From the NCBI RefSeq assembly GCF_007830635.1, contig NZ_VLLA01000002.1, forward strand, positions 62,001 through 126,000: a stretch of 64,000 nt of DNA, given 5' to 3'. The notes beneath the pieces are model-generated. The model saw only the letters and a program-made list of their open reading frames with translations, ran no database searches and was not told the origin of the DNA. The translations under genes were made by a program, and so were the position numbers. Source of the stretch: Bradyrhizobium huanghuaihaiense (GTDB taxonomy: Bacteria; Pseudomonadota; Alphaproteobacteria; Rhizobiales; Xanthobacteraceae). Shown piece after piece: positions 57,510 through 64,000 of this stretch. Position 1 is the first letter of the stretch. Each line of letters begins with the position of its first letter.

Positions 57510-58088
57510 ATGGCCATCGCCGACAAACTGCTCGTTCAACGCCAACGCCACCTGAAATGGCGCGCGCTCGACTGGCTCGAGCTTGCGCTGATGATCCTCT
57601 GCGGCGTGCTGTGCTTCGGTTTCTCGCTGTCGGTGACCGCCGACATCGTCACCCGCACCATCGGCCATCCCTGGCTGTGGCTGCAGGAGGTGACCTCGAC
57701 GCTCTTCATCTACGCGATCTTCATCGGCACGGCGGCCGCGACCCGGCGCAACGACCACCTCTATCTCACCGCGATCTCCGAGGCGATGCACGGAACGCCG
57801 CGGCTGATCGTCGAGGTGATCATCCGCCTCGTCGTGCTCGGCGTTGCCTTCTGCCTGATCTGGTACGGCTATCAGAACTATCTGCGCGGCTTCGGCAGCT
57901 TCCGCCTGCCCTCGGGTACGCCGATCGCCTCGCTTTACGCGATCATTCCGCTCTCGGGCGTGCTGATCGGCCTGTTCACCATCGAGCAGCTCGTCAACGG
58001 CCTGCGCAACGGCTTTGATCACCCCGAGCCGCCCGAAGAAGATGCTGCGCCAGGTCTCACCGAGGCACAGATGAGGGCCCAGCCGTGA
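57510..58088 (+). CDS. TRAP transporter small permease (DctQ)
   Basis: A 192-residue four-helix membrane protein (LALMILCGVLCFGFSLSVTADIV, VTSTLFIYAIFIGTAAATRRNDHLY, LVVLGVAFCLIWYGYQNY). The C-terminal 20 residues are acidic. It overlaps the start of the large permease gene by four bases (GTGA). Confidence 0.92.
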   Translation: MAIADKLLVQRQRHLKWRALDWLELALMILCGVLCFGFSLSVTADIVTRTIGHPWLWLQEVTSTLFIYAIFIGTAAATRRNDHLYLTAISEAMHGTPRLIVEVIIRLVVLGVAFCLIWYGYQNYLRGFGSFRLPSGTPIASLYAIIPLSGVLIGLFTIEQLVNGLRNGFDHPEPPEEDAAPGLTEAQMRAQP

Positions 58089-59425
58089 GCGCACCTGTCG
58101 TCCTGGCTTTGATGTCGATCTGCTTCCTGTCGTTCGGCTATCTCGGCGTGCCCGTGCCGTTCTCGCTGATGGCCGGCGTCTTCATCGGCGCGATCCTGTC
58201 CGACGTCTCGCTCGCCGCCATCATCCAGAAGATTTTTGACGGCGTCGATTCCGAGGCGCTGCTGGCCATTCCGTTCTTCCTCTTGGTCGGTGAGCTCATG
58301 AGCTCGGCCAACGTGGTGGTGCGAATAGCCAACCTGTCGGTGTCGCTGGTCGGGCATATCAGGGGCGGGCTTTCGCAGGTCGTGGTCGTCTTCAGCATGT
58401 TCTTCTCGGAAATGTCCGGCTCGACCACCGCCGACGTCGCCGTGATGAGCCGCGCATTGGGCGGCCCGATGAAGCGCGAGGGCTATGAGCCCGCCTTCAT
58501 CGCCGCCATCATCGCCTCGGCCTCGACGATCGCGGCTCTGGTACCGCCGAGCATCACGGCGGTGGTCTATGGCGCCGTCGGCAACGTTTCGATCGCCGGC
58601 CTGTTCATGGCGGGCGTGGTGCCGGGCCTGATGATCGGCTTCGGCCTGATGATCTATTGCTATTTCTTCGGCCCGTCGGGCCTGCGCAAGCCGCGCGCGC
58701 CGCTGCGGCAGGTGGTGTTCGCGGCGGGCGACGCGGCCCTGCCGCTGATGATCCCCGTGATCCTGCTAGGGGGCATCCTCACCGGCTGGTTCACGCCGAC
58801 GGAAGCCGGCGTTGTCGCCGTGGCCTGGATTGTCATCGTCGTGATCCCCGCGCTCAACCGTGGGCATATCAGGAAGATCCCTTACGATTTCTGCCTCGCC
58901 GGCCTGATCTTCTCGCTGCCGCTGATCACGATCGGCGCCGCCAATGCCTTCGGCTGGATGCTCGCCTATTTGCGCGGCGCGACCTATATCGCCGAGTGGA
59001 TCACCTCCATTGCCGGCAACGACCCGCATCTGATCATGCTGTTGATGGTGCTGCTGTTCACCGTGGTCGGCGACTTCATCGAGCCGGTCCCGACCATCAT
59101 CATCTTCATGCCGCTGGTCAACGCCCTGACGGAGGCCGGCGACATCAACGCCGTGCACATGGGCGTGGTGCTGATCGCAACGCTCGCCTTCGGCTTGATC
59201 ACGCCGCCTTATGGGCTCGTCTTGCTGATGGCCTCGAAGTTCGTCGGCATCAGCTTCGCCAAGGCGCTACGTGCGGCACTGCCGATCTACGTGGTGTTCC
59301 TGGCAACGATCGCGTTTGCGATCTATTTCCCGAGCGTGGTGCTTTGGCTGCCGCGGCACGTGCTCCCTGAATCGGTCGGCTGCTTCAAGTCGCCGGCGGG
59401 GACGGGCTATATCTGTCCGCAATAG
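58085..59425 (+). CDS. TRAP transporter large permease (DctM)
   Basis: A 446-residue membrane protein with the DctM pattern: MSGSTTADVAVMSRAL, ALVPPSITAVVYGAVGN, GGILTGWFTPTEAGVVAV, LITPPYGLVLLMAS. It starts with GTG overlapping the dctQ stop. The last 20 residues after VVLWLPRHVLPE are an extra polar tail (SVGCFKSPAGTGYICPQ), coded in DNA that overlaps the 3' end of the convergent phosphatase gene by 41 bases. Confidence 0.94.
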   Translation: MSAPVVLALMSICFLSFGYLGVPVPFSLMAGVFIGAILSDVSLAAIIQKIFDGVDSEALLAIPFFLLVGELMSSANVVVRIANLSVSLVGHIRGGLSQVVVVFSMFFSEMSGSTTADVAVMSRALGGPMKREGYEPAFIAAIIASASTIAALVPPSITAVVYGAVGNVSIAGLFMAGVVPGLMIGFGLMIYCYFFGPSGLRKPRAPLRQVVFAAGDAALPLMIPVILLGGILTGWFTPTEAGVVAVAWIVIVVIPALNRGHIRKIPYDFCLAGLIFSLPLITIGAANAFGWMLAYLRGATYIAEWITSIAGNDPHLIMLLMVLLFTVVGDFIEPVPTIIIFMPLVNALTEAGDINAVHMGVVLIATLAFGLITPPYGLVLLMASKFVGISFAKALRAALPIYVVFLATIAFAIYFPSVVLWLPRHVLPESVGCFKSPAGTGYICPQ

Positions 59426-59990
59426 CGACCTGCTCGACACGCCATTGCGCCTGCTCGTGCACGTAGCGGAACGGCGTGCCGTGGCTGTTCTTGAAATAGC
59501 TGCCGCACAGCGCGTTCGCCATGCCCTGCATCACGGCGTCGTGGCAGACGAACAGGAGGTTGTCGTCAGGATGACGCGCGAGCCACGTCGAGACGCAGGC
59601 GAGCGAGCGTGCGGTCATGGCGTCCCAGCTCTCGCCGTCGGCTGGCAGGATCGAGACGAGGCCCGTCGCCGATGTGACGCCGTGCTTGATCATGAGGTCG
59701 CGGACGGGAAGTCCCTCGAAGCTGCCGAAATCGAACTCGATGATGCCGTCGTCGATCGCGAGCGGAACCGAGATCGCGTCGGCGATGATCTCGGCCGTTC
59801 GCGCCGCGCGGACCAGCGGGCTTGCGACGATGCGGCTGATGCCGGCCCCGCGCAGCATCTCCGCGGCTTCGTGCGCCTGCCGCAGGCCGTCCTCGTTCAG
59901 CGGATTGTCGGTCCTGCCCTGGAACAGCCCCTTGCGATTCCAGTCGGTCGCGCCGTGACGCAGGCCGTAGAAACTGCGCGCGGGTGTCAC
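59385..59990 (-). CDS. Histidine phosphatase family protein
   Basis: A 201-residue phosphoglycerate mutase-like phosphatase. The phosphohistidine is in LRHGATDWN and the second histidine in FVCHDAVMQG. Conserved arginine and glutamate follow (SPLVRAARTAE, DFGSFEG). The start is a GTG at 59990 overlapping the stop of the enoyl-CoA hydratase gene (GTGA), so the two genes are translationally coupled. The substrate is a phosphomonoester of unknown identity. It converges on and overlaps dctM. Confidence 0.9.
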   Translation of the reverse strand: MTPARSFYGLRHGATDWNRKGLFQGRTDNPLNEDGLRQAHEAAEMLRGAGISRIVASPLVRAARTAEIIADAISVPLAIDDGIIEFDFGSFEGLPVRDLMIKHGVTSATGLVSILPADGESWDAMTARSLACVSTWLARHPDDNLLFVCHDAVMQGMANALCGSYFKNSHGTPFRYVHEQAQWRVEQVAIADRYSPSPPAT

Positions 59991-60781
59991 TTCGACTTGC
60001 TCGTGAATTTCTTCACGGCGGTGCGGAACGCTTCCGTGTTCATCGCCATGATGATCTTGTGCTCCTCGGCATCGAGCTGCTGTTTTACGGGCGTGGTCGT
60101 GGCCGCATGGACCAGCGACTTGGTGCCGGCGATTGCCGCCGGCGGATTTTGCGCCAGCCGCTCGGCGAGCTGTCGCGTCGCCGCCTTCAATTCGGCGGCG
60201 GGAACGGTCTTGGCGACGAGGCCCCATTCATAGGCCTGCTGCGCGGTAAAGTTGTCCTCGGCGAGAAAGATCTGCAGCGCGCGGCGGGAGCCGACCGTGC
60301 CGACGATGCCGACCGTGGAGCCGCCATCCGGCGACACGCCGATCTTGGCATAGGCCGGCGTGAACTTGGCATCGTCGGCGGCGATGCAGAGATCGGTGAC
60401 GAAGGCGAGGCCCATGCCGGCGCCGGCGGCCGAGCCGTGCACGCTCGACAGCGAGATTTTTGGCATGCGCCTGACGATCTCGATGAAGGCATGATAGTGC
60501 TTGAGCAGCTCGCCGACGACAGGCGTCACCGTGCCCGCTTCGGCAGCGGCGCCGATCGTTTGCAGATCGCCGCCGGCTGAGAAAGCGCGGCCCTCGCCCT
60601 CGATCACCAGGACCCTGATGGCATCGTCGCCTTCGATATAGGCCGCGAGCTGCTCGAGCTTCTGCGCGATCGGAAGATTGATCGAGTTGAACGCTGTGGG
60701 GCGGTTGAGCGTGATGGTTGCAATCGGGCCGTCGATCCGCAGCAGGGCAGGATCGTCGGGCTTTGAGACGGGAGCTGGCAT
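59987..60781 (-). CDS. Enoyl-CoA hydratase/isomerase family protein
   Basis: A 264-residue crotonase-fold protein. Oxyanion-hole segments are GRAFSAGGDLQ and VHGSAAGAGMGLA. The acid residue in the position of the second catalytic glutamate is replaced in GVSPDGGST, which is typical for isomerases and 4-chlorobenzoyl-CoA-type members. I chose MPAPVSK at 60781 after GGGGA; starts at 60799 or 60844 are possible. It overlaps the phosphatase gene by four bases. Confidence 0.9.
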   Translation of the reverse strand: MPAPVSKPDDPALLRIDGPIATITLNRPTAFNSINLPIAQKLEQLAAYIEGDDAIRVLVIEGEGRAFSAGGDLQTIGAAAEAGTVTPVVGELLKHYHAFIEIVRRMPKISLSSVHGSAAGAGMGLAFVTDLCIAADDAKFTPAYAKIGVSPDGGSTVGIVGTVGSRRALQIFLAEDNFTAQQAYEWGLVAKTVPAAELKAATRQLAERLAQNPPAAIAGTKSLVHAATTTPVKQQLDAEEHKIIMAMNTEAFRTAVKKFTSKSK

Positions 60782-61010
60782 CTGGAATATCCCCGGCATG
60801 AGGTTCGTTGCTGCAACTAAATCGCAGAAGGGGAGGGGTGACAATCCCCGGCCGCCGCTCTTGCGCCGGGCGGAACGATAGGCTCAAATGGGCCTGCCTT
60901 CGCCAAGGGACGGACACGAGCGCCGGCTCCTCGAAAGGCCCGCAAACCAAAATCAGTGAGAGAGGAGACGACATGGGTCACGCTCGTGTCTCCGGAAGTG
61001 GGCTGCTGCA

Positions 61011-62231
61011 ATGACTGGCGGTCCGGTGATCATCGTCGGTGCCGGCCATGGCGGCTACCAGGTCGCGGCATCCCTGCGCCAGGCGGGCTTTTCCGAGCGC
61101 ATCTGCCTGATCAATGACGAGGCGCATCTGCCTTATCAGCGGCCGCCGCTGTCCAAGGGCTACATCAAGGGGGCGGCCGGGCCGGAAAGCCTGATGTTCC
61201 GTCCCGAAAAATTCTATCAGGACCAGAAGATCGAGCTGATCGCGGGCCGCGCTGTGTCGATCGACCGCGCCGGGCACAAGGTGCTGCTCGCGTCCGGCGA
61301 GACGCTGCCTTACGGCCATCTCGTGCTGGCCACCGGCGCGCGCAACCGGCTGCTCGATCTGCCCAATGCCAATCTGCCCGATGTGAAATACTTACGCATT
61401 CTCGACGATAGCGAGGCGCTGCGCAGCATCATTCCGTCGAAGACGCGGGTGGTCGTGATCGGCGCCGGCTTCATCGGTCTCGAATTCGCCGCCACCGCGC
61501 GGATCAAGGGGCTCGAGGTTGACGTGCTCGAGCTCGCCCCGCGCGTGATGGCTCGCGCGGTGACCGCGGAGGTCTCCGAATATTTCCAGGAACGCCATCG
61601 CGAGGCCGGCATCCGCATCCATCTCGGTGTGCAGGCCACCTCCATCGAAGCGGAGGGCGGCAAGGTCACCGGCGTGTCCTTGAGCGACGGCCGGCATCTG
61701 CCCGCCGACCTCGTCGTGGTCGGCGTCGGTGTGCTGCCGAACATCGAGCTCGCGGCCGAGGCGGGGCTCCCCGTCGCCGCCGGCATCATCGTCGACGAAT
61801 ATCTGTCGACGACCGATCCGAACATTTCTGCCATTGGCGATTGCGCGCTGTTCGCAAGCCCCCGCTTCGGTAGCTCGCTGCGGCTGGAATCGGTGCAGAA
61901 CGCCACCGACCATGCCCGCTGCCTCGCCGCGCGCCTGACTGGCGACAAGAAGCCGTACGACAGTCACCCCTGGTTCTGGAGCGACCAGGGTGACGACAAG
62001 CTCCAGATCGCCGGCCTCACCACCGGCTACGACCGCGTCGTGCTGCGCGGCGATCCCGCCAGGAAGGCGTTTTCCGCATTCTGCTATCACGGCGACAGGC
62101 TGCTCGGCATCGAATCCATCAACCGCGCCGGTGATCACATGTTCGGCCGCCGGCTGCAGGCCATGGACCGCTCGATCACGCCGGAACAGGCCGCCGATGA
62201 AGGTTTCGATCTGAAGAGCGCGCTCGCCTAG
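61011..62231 (+). CDS. Ferredoxin/putidaredoxin reductase-like FAD protein
   Basis: A 406-residue NAD(P)H-dependent flavoprotein. Motifs are VGAGHGGYQVAASLR (FAD), VVIGAGFIGLEFAATAR (NAD(P)) and ISAIGDCALF (FAD). The C-terminal FWSDQGDDKLQIAG is typical of reductases for [2Fe-2S] ferredoxins or rubredoxin in oxygenase systems. No oxygenase or ferredoxin gene is adjacent. It converges with the ribokinase gene, overlapping by four bases. Confidence 0.93.
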   Translation: MTGGPVIIVGAGHGGYQVAASLRQAGFSERICLINDEAHLPYQRPPLSKGYIKGAAGPESLMFRPEKFYQDQKIELIAGRAVSIDRAGHKVLLASGETLPYGHLVLATGARNRLLDLPNANLPDVKYLRILDDSEALRSIIPSKTRVVVIGAGFIGLEFAATARIKGLEVDVLELAPRVMARAVTAEVSEYFQERHREAGIRIHLGVQATSIEAEGGKVTGVSLSDGRHLPADLVVVGVGVLPNIELAAEAGLPVAAGIIVDEYLSTTDPNISAIGDCALFASPRFGSSLRLESVQNATDHARCLAARLTGDKKPYDSHPWFWSDQGDDKLQIAGLTTGYDRVVLRGDPARKAFSAFCYHGDRLLGIESINRAGDHMFGRRLQAMDRSITPEQAADEGFDLKSALA

Positions 62232-63160
62232 GTCGAGCTCAGCCGCTCCGCGCGAAGCGCCGCCGAGACTTCAGCAATCGTCGGCATCGACGGGGCGGCG
62301 CCCATTCGTTGCACGCTGACCGATGCCGCGACATTGGCGTAGCCCAGCGCGCTCTCGATCGGCTGACCATCGGCGAGTAGCGCCGCGACCGCGCCGACAA
62401 AGCAATCACCCGCGCCGGTGGTGTCCACCGGGGTCACATTGCGGCCTTGGATAGACATAAGTCGGTCGTCCACCAGCGCAATCACGCCTCGCTTACCAAG
62501 CGTGACGCAGATGATCTGATCGCGGTTCACCCGGATATGCCTCGCTGCATCGGCAATGCGGTCATATGGATCGTTGTCCGTAAGCTCGATGTCAGCCAGC
62601 AAGCCCAGCTCGGTCTCGTTCAGCACGAGAATATCGACGAGCCCCAGCAGCTCGCCGGACATCTTCTGCGCCGGCGCTGGGTTGAGCAGCGTTTTCGCAC
62701 CAGCCTCGCGCGCCCGCGCAAAGAACGCGGCAATCGTCGGCAGCGGAATCTCGAACTGGCTGACGGCGACATCGCCCTTCGCCAGCGGTACGGCCGCCAC
62801 ATCCTCCGCGCTGACCAGCGCATTGCTGCCGGGAATGACGACGATGGTGTTATCAGTCTCCGCGACGGTGATGATGGCGGTGCCGGTGTGCGCCTCCGGC
62901 GTCTCGCGCACCGAGCCGAGATCGACGCCCTGCGAATCGAGGAAGGCCCTCAGCTCCGCGCCGAACGCATCCTTGCCCAGCCGCCCGATCAGCGTGGTCG
63001 GCGCTTCGAGCCGGGCCGCCGCGACGGCCTGATTCGCGCCCTTGCCGCCCGGAAAATACAGCACCTGCCGCCCGGCGACGGTCTCGCCGACGCGTGGGTG
63101 GCGATCGGCCGTCGCCACCACGTCCATGTTGATGCTGCCGGCGACGAAGACGCGCCCCAT
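62228..63160 (-). CDS. rbsK: Ribokinase
   Basis: A 310-residue PfkB-family kinase. The N-terminal GSINMDVVATADRHPRVGET with GGKGANQAVAAARL is the ribokinase signature. The anion hole and catalytic aspartate are in DTTGAGDCFVGAVAALLADG. It phosphorylates D-ribose or a similar sugar. It starts six bases after the stop of a second PfkB kinase gene, so the two are cotranscribed. No ribose uptake gene is seen in the window. Confidence 0.92.
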   Translation of the reverse strand: MGRVFVAGSINMDVVATADRHPRVGETVAGRQVLYFPGGKGANQAVAAARLEAPTTLIGRLGKDAFGAELRAFLDSQGVDLGSVRETPEAHTGTAIITVAETDNTIVVIPGSNALVSAEDVAAVPLAKGDVAVSQFEIPLPTIAAFFARAREAGAKTLLNPAPAQKMSGELLGLVDILVLNETELGLLADIELTDNDPYDRIADAARHIRVNRDQIICVTLGKRGVIALVDDRLMSIQGRNVTPVDTTGAGDCFVGAVAALLADGQPIESALGYANVAASVSVQRMGAAPSMPTIAEVSAALRAERLSST

Positions 63161-63166
63161 GTGAGT

Positions 63167-64000
63167 CTAGACCCTGACCTCGAACTCGTGCCTGACCTTG
63201 GCGATGTCGACGAGTGTCGGCAGGCCCGCCTCGTTGCCGAGGCGCTGGATCTTGAAGGTGGAGGCGGCGCGCGCAAAGTCAAAATGCTCGCGCCAGCTTT
63301 TGCCGGGATGGGCGAGGTAGGAATAGACATAGGCGCCGTGGAACACGTCGCCGGCGCCGTTGGTGTCGATCACACGCTCGCGCGGGATCGGCATCGCCGG
63401 CATGGTCTCGACCGCGCCGGTCTCGTTGTACCAGAGCAGGCCCTTCTCGCCCATGGTGACGCCGCCGATCTTGCAGCCGCGGCTCTTCAAATAGTCCAGC
63501 ATCTTCTCCGGCGTCAGGTCCATCTGCTCGCACAGGCGCTCGGCGACGATGGCGACGTCGATATATTCCAGCAGCTCATGCGTGTTGGTGCGCAAGCCGC
63601 CGCCGTCGAGCGAGGTCAGGATGCCGGCCTCGCGGCAGACTTTTGCGTAGTGGATCGCGGCATCGGGCTGGTGGCCATCGATATGCAGCGCCCGGCAATT
63701 GCCGAGGTTGAGGATCGGGAACGGATGGATGTGGGAATCGTCGCGGCAGCGGACGATGGCGCGCTTGCCGTCCTTGGGCATGATGAAGGACAGCGAGGAC
63801 TGGTTCACCTTCCGCGCATGCAGCGAGATGGCGTATTTCGCGCACATGTCCTGGAACATGCGCCCCAGCCAGTCATTGGCGGCGGTCGCGATCAGATCGG
63901 GCACGATGCCGAGCTTGGCGCAGCAGAACGCCGCCGTCACCGCATTGCCGCCGAAGGAGACCGCGTAGTCGGTTGCCACGTGCTTCTCGTCGCCGGTCGG
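63167..64000 (-). CDS. PfkB-family carbohydrate kinase (partial, N-terminus outside the window)
   Basis: The open frame enters from the right edge; the visible 277 residues begin PTGDEKHVATDYAVSFGGNA. The GGNAVTAAFCCAKLG segment and the catalytic IDTNGAGDVFHGAYVYS are characteristic. A GTG at 63979 is in frame but is probably internal, because the expected N-terminal strand lies before it. The substrate is unknown, perhaps a sugar, nucleoside or fructose derivative. It precedes ribokinase by six bases. Confidence 0.9.
   Translation of the reverse strand, partial: PTGDEKHVATDYAVSFGGNAVTAAFCCAKLGIVPDLIATAANDWLGRMFQDMCAKYAISLHARKVNQSSLSFIMPKDGKRAIVRCRDDSHIHPFPILNLGNCRALHIDGHQPDAAIHYAKVCREAGILTSLDGGGLRTNTHELLEYIDVAIVAERLCEQMDLTPEKMLDYLKSRGCKIGGVTMGEKGLLWYNETGAVETMPAMPIPRERVIDTNGAGDVFHGAYVYSYLAHPGKSWREHFDFARAASTFKIQRLGNEAGLPTLVDIAKVRHEFEVRV

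Noticed and set aside
1..64000. tRNA, rRNA, insertion sequences, phage genes, attachment sites
   Set aside because: I looked for cloverleaf-like segments, transposase motifs, integrases and flanking direct repeats and found none I could support.

Overview
The window is a stretch of high-GC alphaproteobacterial chromosome that looks like Bradyrhizobium or a very close relative. The main reasons are the gene order narK, single-domain haemoglobin, FAD oxidoreductase, nasC (the narK-bjgb-flp-nasC operon known from B. diazoefficiens), the many TRAP and ABC uptake systems, and the intergenic palindromic repeats of the type common in Bradyrhizobium and Rhodopseudomonas. No rRNA, tRNA, insertion sequence, prophage or CRISPR array is visible.

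Layout. 0-8 kb: a beta-decarboxylating dehydrogenase, an ASCH protein, an enoyl-CoA hydratase, an L,D-transpeptidase, a LysR/XRE regulator pair and a CcdA thiol transporter. 8-15.6 kb: a HAD phosphatase, a minus-strand run (AraC regulator, small exported protein, type II NADH dehydrogenase, metallo-beta-lactamase-fold hydrolase), an HWE-type histidine kinase, and tiny secreted or membrane proteins. 15.8-18.8 kb: a complete TRAP transporter. 18.8-21.2 kb: a class C beta-lactamase-like hydrolase and an intradiol dioxygenase. 21.2-33.8 kb: the nitrate region. 34-45 kb: scattered metabolic genes (SMP-30 lactonases, aldo/keto reductase, DMT exporter, alcohol and aldehyde dehydrogenases, PPK2, and an Lrp regulator divergent from an AceE-like E1). 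45.6-53.6 kb: uronate dehydrogenase, then a patch of poorly conserved exported proteins with a K+ channel, a transglutaminase-like protein and an orphan TAXI receptor. 53.7-59.4 kb: a GntR regulator, a sugar-acid dehydratase and a second complete TRAP transporter. 59.4-64 kb: a histidine phosphatase, an enoyl-CoA hydratase, a ferredoxin-reductase-like flavoprotein and two PfkB-family kinases.

The most informative part is the nitrate region. An ABC nitrate importer (nrtABC), a formate/nitrite channel followed by a fused PP2C phosphatase/protein kinase, and narK-bjgb-flp-nasC together cover nitrate uptake, nitrite movement, nitrate reduction and haem-based NO handling. I read three sigma-54-like promoters, two copies of a tandem NtrC-like enhancer (one central between the divergent channel and nrtA promoters), and in each of the three 5' leaders a hairpin at the predicted transcript start with a hexaloop of the form A-N-N-G-N-N, as expected of an ANTAR (NasT) RNA target. 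The channel leader also shows a second hexaloop hairpin that excludes an intrinsic terminator. This suggests one coordinated nitrogen-limitation plus nitrate-induced antitermination regulon whose sensor genes (ntrBC, nasST) lie outside the window. The nitrite reductase is not in the window either.

A second theme is the density of dispersed intergenic palindromes (about ten elements of several families), mostly at the 3' ends of transcription units.
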